Position numbers and translations under genes: made by a program. Of a stretch of DNA of 64,000 bases, positions 26,677 through 37,066 are shown one piece after another. The notes beneath the pieces are model-generated. The model made no database searches. It was not told the DNA's origin and worked only from the letters and a program-made list of their open reading frames with translations. Position 1 is the first letter of the stretch. Each line of letters opens with the position of its first letter. This DNA is from Brevibacillus daliensis (GTDB lineage Bacteria; Bacillota; Bacilli; Brevibacillales; Brevibacillaceae). The DNA lies in the NCBI RefSeq assembly GCF_021245735.1, contig NZ_JAJISB010000006.1:124001-188000 (forward strand), given 5' to 3'.

Positions 26677-27468
26677 ATGGCTAGAGTATATAATCAAGAG
26701 AAGGTAACGAAAGAATTTGACACTTGGTTAGAATGGAAAGAACATGGGAGTCGAGAAGCGGAAATAGCCTTGGTGGAAAAATTTTTGCCTCTTGTAAATA
26801 AAGTGGCGATGCGTCTTTCTATCGGCTTACCCAATAATGTGGACAAAGATGATCTCATCAGCTATGGTCGTTTCGGCTTGCTTGATGCGCTTAATAAGTT
26901 CGATTATAAGCGTGGACTGCAATTTGAGACGTATGCAATGTGGCGTATTAGAGGCGCCATGATTGATGGTTTAAGGGAAAATGACTGGATTCCACGTACA
27001 GTAAGGGATAAGGCTAAAAAAATCGAAGAAGCGTATACACATTTAGAACAACACTTACTTCGATCCCCTACTGATGAGGAAGTTAGCCAGCATTTGGGTG
27101 TTTCTGAGAAGGAATTGAAACAGGTCATGTTTGATACCTCACTTTCAAGTATGTTATCGATTGATGAAGCGGTGGGAGACGAGGAAGAACAAAAGATTGC
27201 CCGGCATTCCTACCTGATAGACGAACTGATTATTAGTCCGGAAAGTGCAGCTGAATTGCATAATCTAAAGGAAGTTTTAATTCAAACAATCGATAAATTA
27301 CCCGAAAAAGAGCGCCTGGTGGTCACCCTGTTCTATTTTGAAGAACTTACCTTATCTGAAATAGCTGAAGTGATGAGCTTATCTCCTTCACGTATCTCCC
27401 AACTGCATTCAAAAGCGATTTTTCGTTTGCGCAATACCTTAGCGAAATGGAAGTCGCAACTTATGTAG
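26677..27468 (+). CDS. sigD: RNA polymerase sigma-28 factor SigD (FliA)
   Basis: SigD (263 aa) directs transcription of late flagellar and motility genes such as flagellin and autolysins. Region 2 is seen as VEKFLPLVNKVAMRLSIG…DDLISYGRFGLLDALNKFDY with FETYAMWRIRGAMIDGLRENDWIPR. Region 4 is the helix-turn-helix EERLVVTLFYFEELTLSEIAEVMSLSPSRISQLHSKA-like sequence. Its location near the end of the long operon is conserved in Bacilli, where distance from the operon promoter limits its level. Confidence 0.98.
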   Translation: MARVYNQEKVTKEFDTWLEWKEHGSREAEIALVEKFLPLVNKVAMRLSIGLPNNVDKDDLISYGRFGLLDALNKFDYKRGLQFETYAMWRIRGAMIDGLRENDWIPRTVRDKAKKIEEAYTHLEQHLLRSPTDEEVSQHLGVSEKELKQVMFDTSLSSMLSIDEAVGDEEEQKIARHSYLIDELIISPESAAELHNLKEVLIQTIDKLPEKERLVVTLFYFEELTLSEIAEVMSLSPSRISQLHSKAIFRLRNTLAKWKSQLM

Positions 27469-27513
27469 GGAGGGAACCTCTCTCTTAACGGATGAAAAAG
27501 GGGGCTTCAAATC

Positions 27514-28914
27514 ATGGTGAATCAATTGGCTGAATTAGCAACAATAACTGTTTCTAAAGACAAACTGTTGGCCGAACTTATTCTTCAGGACAAGTTCGAG
27601 GGCCAACTTTTAGAAGATGATGTAATTAAATTTTGCCATGCGAAGGGTATTACCTTTGGATTAATTGAAAACCATATACGCTCTATTTGTGCCAACCCAA
27701 ACAAGTTTGTCCAAGTTCCTTTGAATATTGCTGAGGGAAAAGAAGCAATACCTGGAAAAGACGGAGAGGTTCATTACCTGTTTCAGAAAAAAGGTGTTGA
27801 AGTAAATTCTCCGAAAATATTAGAGGATGGCCGAGTTGACTTTTATTCTGTTCTTACGATTGAAAATGTTACGAAAGGTCAGCTACTCGCTGAAAAAATT
27901 CTGCCAACAGCAGGAGAGAACGGAACAACAGTAACAGGTGAATCGATTCAAGCAAAGCCAGGTCGGGAAGCAAAGCTAAGACCAGGAAAGAATGTGGTGT
28001 TTAACTCGGAGAAGACACTCGTCTACGCAGTTATCGATGGACAAGTTTCGTTAGAAGAGGACAAAATAAGTGTTTTTCCTGTCTATGAAGTTAATGGCGA
28101 TGTAGATTATAGCGTTGGTAATATTAATTTTATAGGGACAGTTGTTGTTCGCGGTAACGTACCAACTGGTTTTTCCATCAAAGCTACTGGTGATATTCGC
28201 ATATACGGTAGCGTGGAAGGAGCCGAGCTTACGGCTGAAGGTTCAATTGAAATAAAAAATGGGATTGCTGGCCAGGATAAGGGCCATGTAATTGCGGGAA
28301 ATGATGTAACAACATCCTATATACAAAACGGAAATGTGACAGCAGGTAACAGTGTTCAAGTAAAACAAAGTATCATGTTTTCACGTGTAAGAGCGAATAA
28401 ACAAGTCATCTGCCAAGGTACAAAGGGAATTATTATTGGTGGAGTGACACAAGCAGGAGAAAAAATTGTAGCAAGAACGATTGGTAACTTCAATTCAACT
28501 CCAACTACTTTGGAAGTGGGCGCAAGACCTCAATCACGACAGGAATTGGATTCACTTAAACTAAAATTGCCGGTTCTCCATGATAATTTGCTTAAGACGA
28601 AACAAGGATTACAAGTTCTAGCACAGATCTTGAAAGCAACGGGAGACTTACCGCCCGATAAGCGTACTCTTCAAGCAAGATTAGATCACACACATGGGAT
28701 ACTTACAAAAGAGATTAAAGAACTTGAAGAGCGTAAGAATGCTATGGAAGTAGAATTAGAAAAGGAAATACCTGCTATAATTGAAGTAACGAACCTCATG
28801 TATCCAGGAGCAAAGCTGGTATTTGGAAAGTATATCAGGTTTATTAAACAGGAACACAGCCGTACCCGCTTTCTTTTGCTTGAAGGAGAGATTACAACCT
28901 CTGTCCTTATATAG
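27514..28914 (+). CDS. FapA (DUF342) family protein
   Basis: The product (466 aa) belongs to the FapA/DUF342 family. It has an N-terminal alpha/beta region and a central right-handed beta-helix-like stretch of short repeats (VNGDVDYSVGNINFIGTVVVRGNV, and GSVEGAELTAEGSIEIKNGI), then a C-terminal coiled coil (about 345-425). In other bacteria FapA polymers affect membrane or regulatory functions, but no role is established in flagellar operons. It begins 45 nt after sigD with AAAGGGGGC upstream and is probably part of the same transcript. Confidence 0.85.
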   Translation: MVNQLAELATITVSKDKLLAELILQDKFEGQLLEDDVIKFCHAKGITFGLIENHIRSICANPNKFVQVPLNIAEGKEAIPGKDGEVHYLFQKKGVEVNSPKILEDGRVDFYSVLTIENVTKGQLLAEKILPTAGENGTTVTGESIQAKPGREAKLRPGKNVVFNSEKTLVYAVIDGQVSLEEDKISVFPVYEVNGDVDYSVGNINFIGTVVVRGNVPTGFSIKATGDIRIYGSVEGAELTAEGSIEIKNGIAGQDKGHVIAGNDVTTSYIQNGNVTAGNSVQVKQSIMFSRVRANKQVICQGTKGIIIGGVTQAGEKIVARTIGNFNSTPTTLEVGARPQSRQELDSLKLKLPVLHDNLLKTKQGLQVLAQILKATGDLPPDKRTLQARLDHTHGILTKEIKELEERKNAMEVELEKEIPAIIEVTNLMYPGAKLVFGKYIRFIKQEHSRTRFLLLEGEITTSVLI

Positions 28915-28932
28915 GTAAAGGAGTGATTGCTG

Positions 28933-29262
28933 ATGAGTTTTAAAGCATTGGAATTACAACATGCTATTCCGCGTACCCAGGAAATGGGAAGATGGCAGGA
29001 ACAAACTCAGCAACGGGCGGCAGCGGAACATCAACAATTCAGGGAAGAACGCAAAAGACTAGACGAAGCTGCCCGTACAAAAGCAGAACAACTTACTAAA
29101 TCAGAACAGCAAAAAGTGAAAAATCAGGAAGAATCTACGAAGAAAGGCCATGATGGACCAGAACAACAGGCGAAGGGAAAGTCACATGAAGAGGATCATC
29201 ATGCTTCTTCCACACCTTCACCAGACCCGATTCGAGGACATCATATTGATATTTCTTTGTAG
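28933..29262 (+). CDS. Hypothetical charged helical protein
   Basis: This 109-aa protein is extremely rich in Gln, Glu, Lys and Arg and is predicted to be one long helix (about residues 12-80) with a Ser/Pro/His tail ending HIDISL. The opening MSFKALELQHAIPRTQEMGR looks like a conserved short motif. ATG 28933 follows AAAGGAGTGATTGC. An in-frame TTG at 28927 is less likely. Function unknown. The location behind sigD suggests a motility-linked role (inference). Confidence 0.75.
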   Translation: MSFKALELQHAIPRTQEMGRWQEQTQQRAAAEHQQFREERKRLDEAARTKAEQLTKSEQQKVKNQEESTKKGHDGPEQQAKGKSHEEDHHASSTPSPDPIRGHHIDISL

Positions 29263-29290
29263 CAGTCACTCATGATATAAGGTGGATAAC

Positions 29291-29884
29291 ATGGAACAAA
29301 TGATATGGATACTCTTGGGTATTGGAGCTTTTGCTATTCTCGTATCAGCTGTTTCTCTTTATCTTTCAAGAAAAAAAGAACAGTCTGATGGATCGGCTAG
29401 GCAAACTTTTCATCCAGCTGAAACTACTTCTTCACATGTGGAGCGTAGTGAGATGGAGCAGGCATTGAAGAAGTTTGTTAGTCAGGTGAAAAAGGAGAAT
29501 GAACAGACCAACCGTTATGCCGAAGCGAGCGTCCGTGAGTTAAAGCAAGAGAATAATTACCTTAAGGATGAGATTGCTGACCTGTATCAGCAAATATCAT
29601 CCTTATCGAAAGAACAGCAACAACTGATACATAATCTCCAGCAGTCCCATTCTACTGAACAAGTAGGGCCCGAGGAGATACAAAATGAAAACGATATTTT
29701 TGCACTGAAAAACCGATACAGTCGAGTTTTTGAACTAGCTAATAGCGGAATGTCGTCCATTGATATCGCAAAAAAATTAGGGGTAGGACACGGGGAAATT
29801 CAACTTATTATGTCCTTGTCAACTTCTACACCCGTTACTGATGAACAGACGCAAATGGATAGACAGCAGGAAAGAGAGGCGTAA
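29291..29884 (+). CDS. SwrB-like protein (DUF6115 type)
   Basis: This 197-aa protein has one N-terminal membrane helix (about residues 3-25), a charged coiled coil (about 55-125) and a C-terminal helix-turn-helix-like motif (LANSGMSSIDIAKKLGVGHGEIQLIMSLS). This arrangement and its position after sigD resemble B. subtilis SwrB, which activates the FliP/flagellar basal body for export. The sequence itself is diverged, so orthology is inferred from architecture and context. ATG 29291 is chosen for AAGGTGG at 29279-29285. Confidence 0.7.
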   Translation: MEQMIWILLGIGAFAILVSAVSLYLSRKKEQSDGSARQTFHPAETTSSHVERSEMEQALKKFVSQVKKENEQTNRYAEASVRELKQENNYLKDEIADLYQQISSLSKEQQQLIHNLQQSHSTEQVGPEEIQNENDIFALKNRYSRVFELANSGMSSIDIAKKLGVGHGEIQLIMSLSTSTPVTDEQTQMDRQQEREA

Positions 29885-29885
29885 C

Positions 29886-30611
29886 ATGAACGCAAGAATC
29901 GGATGGATGGGATTTGGTCTTGGGGTCGTGTTTTCTGCTCTCTTTTTGTTGATATCAGAACAAATCTTGGATAGCACTGATAATTGGAAACAGAAAGCTG
30001 CGCAAGAAAATCTGATACTTATGACCCAGGATGAGCATCAGGCGCTCTTACTAAAAGCTCAGGGTACTGAAGCAAATCAGAATGAAGCGGATACTAGCAA
30101 GAATAATACCGCTAAACCTGGAGAAGCACAGAATAATTCACAAACTGGCCCATCTACTGTGGGAAATGGTCAATCAACTAATTCTTTAAACTCTAGTAAC
30201 AATCAAGATACTAAAGCTGAATCCACCGTACAGACACAGCCTAAGAAAACAGAAGAAAAACAAAGTAAAAAAACATCAACTTCAAAGCAGAATACGAAAT
30301 CAACAGAGAATCCTTCCAATAAAATGGATAAAGGTCAAACGAACTTACCTTCTAAAACGACTGATCCTGTTCAGCAAAAGGAGGGTTCTCAATTAAATAC
30401 GCCACAAACTCAGCCGGTAGTTGAGGATAAGAGTACTACCAATCAAACTGAAACTACTGGCGGAAATTCAACAACTTCGAATCGTACAGAGAACGTCCCT
30501 AATACTGAAATTGAACCTGGTGAAACAGGTAAAGAACAAGAGTCTCAGCCGTTGACTCCACCTACACCACCAGCTTCACCCCTTCCACCTACACCACCAG
30601 ATATAAAATGA
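29886..30611 (+). CDS. Hypothetical membrane-anchored low-complexity protein
   Basis: The product is 241 aa. A single N-terminal membrane helix (about residues 4-26) is followed by a short segment ENLILMTQDEHQALLLKAQ. About 150 residues of low-complexity Asn/Gln/Ser/Thr/Lys-rich sequence follow, ending in a Pro-rich tail (PPTPPASPLPPTPPDIK). No catalytic domain is visible. It could be a secreted or cell-wall-exposed linker protein. ATG 29886 lies 1 nt after the previous stop. A longer in-frame start at 29841 lies inside the preceding gene. It appears to be the last gene of the fla/che operon. Confidence 0.7.
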   Translation: MNARIGWMGFGLGVVFSALFLLISEQILDSTDNWKQKAAQENLILMTQDEHQALLLKAQGTEANQNEADTSKNNTAKPGEAQNNSQTGPSTVGNGQSTNSLNSSNNQDTKAESTVQTQPKKTEEKQSKKTSTSKQNTKSTENPSNKMDKGQTNLPSKTTDPVQQKEGSQLNTPQTQPVVEDKSTTNQTETTGGNSTTSNRTENVPNTEIEPGETGKEQESQPLTPPTPPASPLPPTPPDIK

Positions 30612-30740
30612 TAACGAGTTAGGGTGGTATCCCCTTTGGTAGATAGCCATAGTATTCGTAAGACCGTGAACTCTATGCTTTCGAAGTAAGATACAAACTC
30701 AAACCACAATACTCATTTCCAACTTTTCTAACACTATTTA
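30612..30740. other. Non-coding gap after the fla/che operon
   Basis: No ORF is supported here. I also could not find a convincing intrinsic terminator (stem plus T-run) for the preceding operon, so read-through into rpsB or a factor-dependent end is possible. Confidence 0.5.
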
Positions 30741-30769
30741 TTGCATTTGTGATTTTGATATGATATAGT
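30741..30769 (+). promoter_or_regulatory. Sigma-A-type promoter for rpsB
   Basis: TTGCAT (30741-30746) and TATAGT (30764-30769) are separated by exactly 17 nt. The transcript would begin near 30776, giving a leader of about 120 nt. Confidence 0.65.
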
Positions 30770-30794
30770 TTTCTTCGGTGTTAAATACGCACGT

Positions 30795-30852
30795 AAACCA
30801 ATCCCTGCAACGGTGCTACCTATTTGGTAGTTTTGTATGGGAAATGCGGTTT
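30795..30852 (+). promoter_or_regulatory. Folded 5' leader of rpsB (possible S2 autoregulatory site)
   Basis: AAACC (30795-30799) pairs with GGTTT (30848-30852), TCCC (30802-30805) pairs with GGGA (30839-30842), and CTACC (30816-30820) pairs with GGTAG (30826-30830). Together these form one coaxial, interrupted stem ending 40 nt before the start codon. Ribosomal protein leaders often bind their own product. That S2 binds here is an inference. Confidence 0.5.
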
Positions 30853-30896
30853 TCGGAGGTTGACACAAAAAAACCAAATCAGAGGAGGTGTGAAAT

Positions 30897-31601
30897 ATGG
30901 CGGTAATCTCTATGAAACAACTTCTTGAGGCTGGTGTTCACTTCGGTCACCAAACTCGTCGTTGGAACCCAAAAATGGATCGCTATATCTTCACCGAACG
31001 TAACGGAATTTATATCATTGACTTGCAAAAGACAGTGAAAAAAGTAGATGAGGCGTACAACTTCATGCGCGAACTTGCTGCTAACGATGGTAAAGTACTT
31101 TTCGTTGGTACTAAGAAACAAGCGCAAGAGTCTGTTAAAGACGAAGCTACTCGCACTGGTCACTACTTCATCAACCAACGTTGGTTGGGTGGTACATTGA
31201 CTAACTTCGAAACAATTCAAAAGCGTACTGCTCGCCTTGCTCAACTAAAACGCATGCAAGAAGACGGTACTTTCGATTTACTTCCTAAAAAAGAAGTAAT
31301 CGTACTAAACAAAGAAATGGATCGCCTAGAGAAGTTCTTGGGCGGTATTGCTCACATGAAAGAATTGCCGGACGCATTGTTCGTAATCGATCCTCGTAAA
31401 GAGCGCATTGCTGTTGCAGAAGCTCGTAAATTGGGTATCCCAATCGTAGCTATCGTTGACACTAACTGCGATCCAGACGAAATCGACTACGTTATCCCTG
31501 GTAACGACGATGCTATCCGCGCAGTTAAATTGTTAACTGGTAAAATGGCTGACGCCCTGATGGAAGGCAACCAAGGCGGAGAAGAAACAACCACGGCGTA
31601 A
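30897..31601 (+). CDS. rpsB: 30S ribosomal protein S2
   Basis: S2 (234 aa) is a late-binding small-subunit protein at the head-body junction, needed for S1 and tsf-linked translation functions. Typical sequences are [45 protein letters not shown] and [36 protein letters not shown]. The ATG has AGAGGAGGTG upstream. Codon usage is more biased than in the flagellar genes, as expected for a highly expressed gene. Confidence 0.99.
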   Translation: MAVISMKQLLEAGVHFGHQTRRWNPKMDRYIFTERNGIYIIDLQKTVKKVDEAYNFMRELAANDGKVLFVGTKKQAQESVKDEATRTGHYFINQRWLGGTLTNFETIQKRTARLAQLKRMQEDGTFDLLPKKEVIVLNKEMDRLEKFLGGIAHMKELPDALFVIDPRKERIAVAEARKLGIPIVAIVDTNCDPDEIDYVIPGNDDAIRAVKLLTGKMADALMEGNQGGEETTTA

Positions 31602-31607
31602 TGATCA

Positions 31608-31650
31608 AGGGTGGACTGAGGGTTTCAGAACCCCCCGTCCACCTTTTTTT
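31608..31650 (+). terminator. Intrinsic terminator after rpsB
   Basis: GGTGGAC (31610-31616) pairs with GTCCACC (31637-31643). GGGTT/AACCC can form an inner stem. Seven T follow (31644-31650). It lies between rpsB and tsf and probably sets their ratio by partial read-through. Confidence 0.9.
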
Positions 31651-31705
31651 ACGAGTACAACAGTATTCTCTCGATGATTTTTCCATACATTACATACGTA
31701 GGCGG

Positions 31706-31726
31706 ATTCTTGCTTGCGTCAAGAAT
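31706..31726 (+). other. Hairpin directly upstream of the tsf ribosome-binding site
   Basis: ATTCTTG (31706-31712) and CAAGAAT (31720-31726) are perfect complements with a 7-nt loop. The hairpin abuts AGAAGGAGG (31727-31735) of tsf without covering it. A role in tsf translation or mRNA stability is possible but unproven. Confidence 0.4.
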
Positions 31727-31743
31727 AGAAGGAGGCTTTACTA

Positions 31744-32631
31744 ATGGCAGCAATTAGTGCTCAAATGGTAAAAGAATTGCGTGAAAGAACTGGCGCAGGT
31801 ATGATGGATTGCAAACGCGCTTTGGAAGAAGTAAACGGTGACCTGGAAAAAGCAATTGACTTGCTTCGTGAAAAAGGTATCGCTAAAGCAGCTAAAAAAT
31901 CTGGTCGTATCGCAGCAGAAGGTTTGACTGGTTTTGCTGCTAATGGAAACGTAGGTACAATCGTAGAGATTAACTGCGAAACTGACTTCGTTGCTAAAAA
32001 CCCTGAGTTCCAAGCTCTTGTAAAAGATATTGCTGAGCATGTAATCGCACATCGCCCAGCTTCTGTAGAAGAAGCTCTGACTCAATCTTTCCAAGGTGGA
32101 GAAGACCTAGGAACCGCAATCAACGCGAAAATCGCAACGATTGGTGAAAACCTCAACTTCCGTCGTTTTGAAATCCTTGAAAAAACAGATGCTGGCGTAT
32201 TCGGCGGATACTTGCACATGGGTGGAAAAATCGGTGTGCTTGTAGCTCTTGAAAACACAACTGATGAAACACTTGCAAAAGATCTTGCAATGCATGCTGC
32301 AGCTTCTAACCCTCGCTTTGGTGTTCGTGAAGAAGTATCTCAAGATGAGATCGATCGCGAGCGCGAAGTATTGAAAAACCAAGCTTTGGGTGAAGGTAAA
32401 CCAGCTAACATCGTTGACAAAATGGTAGAAGGCCGTATGTCTAAGTTCTTCGAAGAGTATTGCTTAGTAGAACAACCATTTGTTAAAGATCCAGATAAAC
32501 GTGTTTCCCAACTATTGAAAGAAGCAGGTGCTACTTTCGGTAGCTTCGCTCGTTTCCAAGTTGGCGAAGGTATTGAGAAGAAGCAAGACGATTTTGCTGC
32601 TGAAGTAATGGCGCAAGTGAATAAGCAATAA
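31744..32631 (+). CDS. tsf: Elongation factor Ts
   Basis: EF-Ts (295 aa) exchanges GDP for GTP on EF-Tu. The UBA-like N-terminus ([40 protein letters not shown]) and the core [10 protein letters not shown] motif (ETDFVAKN) are clear. The C-terminal part contains the family repeat [30 protein letters not shown]. The size is standard. It has its own terminator. Confidence 0.99.
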   Translation: MAAISAQMVKELRERTGAGMMDCKRALEEVNGDLEKAIDLLREKGIAKAAKKSGRIAAEGLTGFAANGNVGTIVEINCETDFVAKNPEFQALVKDIAEHVIAHRPASVEEALTQSFQGGEDLGTAINAKIATIGENLNFRRFEILEKTDAGVFGGYLHMGGKIGVLVALENTTDETLAKDLAMHAAASNPRFGVREEVSQDEIDREREVLKNQALGEGKPANIVDKMVEGRMSKFFEEYCLVEQPFVKDPDKRVSQLLKEAGATFGSFARFQVGEGIEKKQDDFAAEVMAQVNKQ

Positions 32632-32636
32632 GATTA

Positions 32637-32668
32637 AAATAGGGAACACCGCAGTGTTCCCTATTTTT
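32637..32668 (+). terminator. Intrinsic terminator after tsf
   Basis: AGGGAACAC (32641-32649) pairs with GTGTTCCCT (32654-32662) around a 4-nt loop, with flanking A/T extension and a T-run at 32664-32668. Confidence 0.92.
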
Positions 32669-32670
32669 AA

Positions 32671-33443
<773 letters not shown>

Positions 33444-33444
<1 letters not shown>

Positions 33445-34001
33445 TGCCACAATCAATTATAAAAGATACTGAAGAGCGTATGAGTAAAGCAATATCTGCA
33501 CTTAAGAAAGACTTGGCTACCTTGCGTGCAGGTCGTGCTACTCCACAAATGCTGGATAAGATTGTAGTAGATTACTACGGAACACCTACACCAATTAACC
33601 AATTAGCGAACGTATCGGCCCCAGAACCTCGTTTATTACAAATCCAGCCTTGGGACAAAGGCGCATTGAAAGATATTGACAGAGCTATTCAACAGTCTGA
33701 CCTTGGCTTAACTCCGACGAATGATGGTATTATCATTCGTATTGCTATTCCAATGCTGACGGAAGAACGTCGTAAAGAGCTTGTAAAAGTAGCTGGAAAA
33801 AGTGGAGAAGAAGCAAAAGTAGCTATTCGTAATGTGCGCCGTGATGCGAACGAGGCTATCAAGAAGCTGGAAAAAGCAGCTACGATTTCAGAGGACGAAT
33901 CTCGTGATCATCAAGATACCATTCAGAAGACAACTGACAAGTTTATTGCTGAAGTGGATAAGACGGTAAAAGATAAAGAAAAAGACATTCTTGAGGTATA
34001 A
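33444..34001 (+). CDS. frr: Ribosome recycling factor
   Basis: RRF (185 aa) splits post-termination ribosomes together with EF-G. Family sequences include [33 protein letters not shown]-like [33 protein letters not shown] and [14 protein letters not shown]. The start overlaps the pyrH stop (TAATG). Confidence 0.98.
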
Positions 34002-34013
34002 TGAAAGATGCGT

Positions 34014-34034
34014 TCCCCCTCCTCGTGAGGGGGA
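34014..34034 (+). other. G/C-rich hairpin between frr and uppS
   Basis: TCCCCCT (34014-34020) pairs with AGGGGGA (34028-34034) around a 7-nt loop. No T-run follows, so it is not a standard terminator. It could adjust uppS expression or act as a processing site. Confidence 0.5.
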
Positions 34035-34069
34035 GCTGTCTATATCTCTCTTTATTGGGGGAAACCTGT

Positions 34070-34840
34070 ATGCTAGAGCGACTAGGTAAAATGTTAGGCG
34101 GAAAACAAGAAGATACTACATCAACAACTTTTGATGATAAAGGTGTTATTCCACACCACATTGCTGTTATTATGGACGGGAATGGAAGATGGGCAAAAAA
34201 ACGTAATTTACCTCGTATTGCCGGACATCATCAAGGGATGAAGACTGTTAAAGAGATTGTAAGAGCAGCTGATGCAATAGGTGTTGGTATATTAACGATG
34301 TATGCCTTTTCTACTGAGAACTGGAAACGTCCAAAAGATGAAGTGGATTATTTGATGAAACTTCCTCAAGAATTTTTGGCAACTGAATTAAAAGAATTGA
34401 TGGAACGTAATGTTCGAATATCAATGATTGGTTCAAGAGAAGAATTACCTGAACATACGTTAAAAGCTTTATTGGAAGCGGAGCAAAAAACTAAGAATAA
34501 TACAGGATTGCAGCTCAACTTTGCCTTGAATTATGGTGGACGGGTAGAAATTGTGAAGGCAATGAAAGAAATCGCCGATCTTGTTAAGGCGGGAGAATTA
34601 AAACCTGAACAAATCGACGAAGAATTGATTTCTTCACATTTGTACACACGGGAAATTCCTGACCCCGATTTATTAATACGTACAAGTGGTGAAATACGGG
34701 TAAGTAATTTCATGCTGTGGCAGCTAGCCTATACCGAATTCTGGTTTACAGACGTATTCTGGCCGGACTTTAAACGAGAACATTTCTATCAGGCGATAGC
34801 TGATTATCAAAGGCGGGCTCGTCGCTACGGCGCAGTGTAA
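34070..34840 (+). CDS. uppS: Undecaprenyl diphosphate synthase (isoprenyl transferase)
   Basis: UppS (256 aa) builds the C55 lipid carrier for peptidoglycan and wall polymers from FPP and IPP. The active-site loop IMDGNGRWAKKR with Asp36, the ENWKRP segment and the C-terminal IRTSGEIRVSNFMLWQLAYTEFWF motif are seen. ATG 34070 has GGGGGAAA upstream. An in-frame start at 34001 overlaps the frr stop and would add an atypical extension. Confidence 0.97.
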   Translation: MLERLGKMLGGKQEDTTSTTFDDKGVIPHHIAVIMDGNGRWAKKRNLPRIAGHHQGMKTVKEIVRAADAIGVGILTMYAFSTENWKRPKDEVDYLMKLPQEFLATELKELMERNVRISMIGSREELPEHTLKALLEAEQKTKNNTGLQLNFALNYGGRVEIVKAMKEIADLVKAGELKPEQIDEELISSHLYTREIPDPDLLIRTSGEIRVSNFMLWQLAYTEFWFTDVFWPDFKREHFYQAIADYQRRARRYGAV

Positions 34841-34864
34841 ACCAGCCATAAGAGGTGGAACGAA

Positions 34865-35713
34865 GTGAAACAGCGAGTTATCACAGGATTAGTCGGAGGC
34901 ATTCTGTTCGTTTCTCTGATGTATCTAGGTGGGATGTGGTATTCATCCTTTATTTTACTTTTAGCGTTAATTGGATTTTATGAATTTATGCGTATGGCAG
35001 GAATTCGACCATTTGGTATTGCGGGAATTCTGGGTTACATTATTTTGATATCAATATTAAGTACGAATTTTGTGGGCTTGTGGACTGTTGCAATCAAATA
35101 TTTGAGCGTACAGCAGTTAATGGCAATTTCAACGAGTACGTCAGAGATCATTTTACCGATGATTATTTTGTTATTGCTATATACCGTTGCAAGCAAGAAT
35201 AAGTTTAACATCGAACATGCCGCTCTTACTTTATTTGGAGCGTTATACATAGGTTTTGGGTTCCATTATGTAACTATTGCCCGAAGCTACGTGGGAATGG
35301 GGGGCTTCTGGTTAACCCTGTTGATCTGGTTCGCAATCTGGTCAACTGATTCAGGGGCTCTTTTTGCTGGACGAGCCTTTGGTAATCGTAAATTATGGCC
35401 AGAGATAAGCCCGAATAAAACAGTTGAAGGTGCACTAGGCGGCTGGATTTCTGCTATTATCGTAGTTGTAGTAACTGACTGGTTGCTTCTTACTCTGAAC
35501 GTACTGGGGGCATTGCCGCTTTCTCAGGCATTTTTTATTGCTCTTGTAACAGGAGTGGTCGCCCAACTAGGAGATTTGGTAGAATCAGCTTATAAACGTC
35601 ATTTTGGGGTAAAGGATTCTGGGCGGATAATTCCAGGGCACGGTGGCGTTTTGGATCGTTTTGATAGTATGTTGATTGTCTTTCCTATTTTGTATCTGTT
35701 TGGGCTTTACTAG
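34865..35713 (+). CDS. cdsA: Phosphatidate cytidylyltransferase
   Basis: CdsA (282 aa) makes CDP-diacylglycerol, the precursor of membrane phospholipids. It is polytopic (about eight helices) and ends in the CDS signature SAYKRHFGVKDSGRIIPGHGGVLDRFDS. The start is GTG at 34865 after AGAGGTGGAAC. It is the usual neighbour of uppS and dxr. Confidence 0.97.
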   Translation: MKQRVITGLVGGILFVSLMYLGGMWYSSFILLLALIGFYEFMRMAGIRPFGIAGILGYIILISILSTNFVGLWTVAIKYLSVQQLMAISTSTSEIILPMIILLLLYTVASKNKFNIEHAALTLFGALYIGFGFHYVTIARSYVGMGGFWLTLLIWFAIWSTDSGALFAGRAFGNRKLWPEISPNKTVEGALGGWISAIIVVVVTDWLLLTLNVLGALPLSQAFFIALVTGVVAQLGDLVESAYKRHFGVKDSGRIIPGHGGVLDRFDSMLIVFPILYLFGLY

Positions 35714-35746
35714 AAGAAACACTACTTTTGGTTTGAGGTGAAGAGG

Positions 35747-36901
35747 TTGAGAAAAATAGCGCTGTTAGGATCTACGGGATCTATCGGAACGAGCACCCTG
35801 GATGTAGTACAACATTACCCAGACCGCTTTCAAATTGTAGCAATGGCTGCAGGTAGTAATATCGACTTGTTCGAGCGCCAGATACTCGAAGCGAAACCAG
35901 AGCTTGTCTCGATTGGTTCCGAGGAATTAGCGAAAGAATTAAAAGCCCGTCTTTCAGGGAAATATCAGGTTGAGATTGTATGGGGAATGGAAGGGTTAAT
36001 ACAAGTAGCGACACACCCCGAAGCCAACTTTGTCATGACGGGTATTATGGGTAGCGTTGGCGTACGCCCAACACTTGCTGCAATCGAAGCTGGTAAAACC
36101 ATTGGACTTGCTAACAAAGAAACACTGATAAGTGCAGGAAAAATCGTCATGGAGACAGCTCGTAAGCATAACACGACAATCATTCCTGTCGACAGTGAAC
36201 ATTCTGCTATTTTTCAGGCGATGCAAGGGGAAAATCATGATGAAATCTCTCGTCTTATCATTACGGCTTCTGGAGGATCGCTCCGTCATTTAACTCGAGA
36301 AGAAAGTAAGCATGTGATGAGAGAACAAGCCCTACGACACCCGAACTGGAGCATGGGTGCAAAAATCACGATTGATTCAGCAACCATGATGAACAAAGGT
36401 TTTGAGGTAATAGAGGCGCACTGGTTATTCGGTATACCTTATGATCAGATTGATACTCTGTTACACTATGAAAGTATCATACATTCTATGGTAGAATACA
36501 AAGATAAAGCTGTGATGGCTCAACTTGGTTCCCCAGATATGAAGGTTCCCATTCAGTATGCACTGACCTATCCGAATCGAATGTCATTGCAAACTGAGAC
36601 ATTAGATTTGGCTAAGTGTGGAACGCTAACCTTCAAAGAAATGGATGTAGTACGATATCCGTTACTGCAATTGGCATATGATTGTGGAAGAGTAGGTGGT
36701 AGCCTACCTGCGGTTCTCAATGCCGCTAATGAGGTAGCTGTAGCCCGGTTTTTACGTAAAGAAATGTCGGTTGTGGGAATCGAGGAATTGGTTCATCATG
36801 TGTGTGAAAAACATCAGGTGATTTACAGTCCGTGCCTAGAGACGATTGAAGAAGCAGATGTTTGGGCTCGGCGTGAAGCAGAGGCTTTTTCCTTTGAGTA
36901 A
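35747..36901 (+). CDS. dxr: 1-deoxy-D-xylulose 5-phosphate reductoisomerase
   Basis: Dxr (384 aa) converts DXP to MEP, the committed step of the MEP isoprenoid pathway. The NADPH-binding [25 protein letters not shown], the metal/substrate motif PVDSEHSA and the [23 protein letters not shown] region are all present. TTG 35747 is favoured because GAGGTG (35735-35740) is correctly spaced for it. GTG 35738 lies within that site. Isoprenoid units made here feed UppS next door. Confidence 0.97.
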   Translation: MRKIALLGSTGSIGTSTLDVVQHYPDRFQIVAMAAGSNIDLFERQILEAKPELVSIGSEELAKELKARLSGKYQVEIVWGMEGLIQVATHPEANFVMTGIMGSVGVRPTLAAIEAGKTIGLANKETLISAGKIVMETARKHNTTIIPVDSEHSAIFQAMQGENHDEISRLIITASGGSLRHLTREESKHVMREQALRHPNWSMGAKITIDSATMMNKGFEVIEAHWLFGIPYDQIDTLLHYESIIHSMVEYKDKAVMAQLGSPDMKVPIQYALTYPNRMSLQTETLDLAKCGTLTFKEMDVVRYPLLQLAYDCGRVGGSLPAVLNAANEVAVARFLRKEMSVVGIEELVHHVCEKHQVIYSPCLETIEEADVWARREAEAFSFE

Positions 36902-37066
36902 GAGCTACTCTTCGCTTCAAGTGATCCTAATTAGGTAAAAGGTACTGTATGGATAAGGGGACGACATATAATGTATAGATTGTCCTTACATGCTGTCTGG
37001 TTGCTTGGTTAATGGCTAATCAGCAGATTGTCCGGATCACGAATCAGAAGGAAAGGTGGCTCCGAT

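Noticed and set aside
36941-36985. Promoter upstream of rseP around TATAAT at 36969
   Set aside because: No acceptable -35 box lies 16-18 nt upstream, so it was not called.
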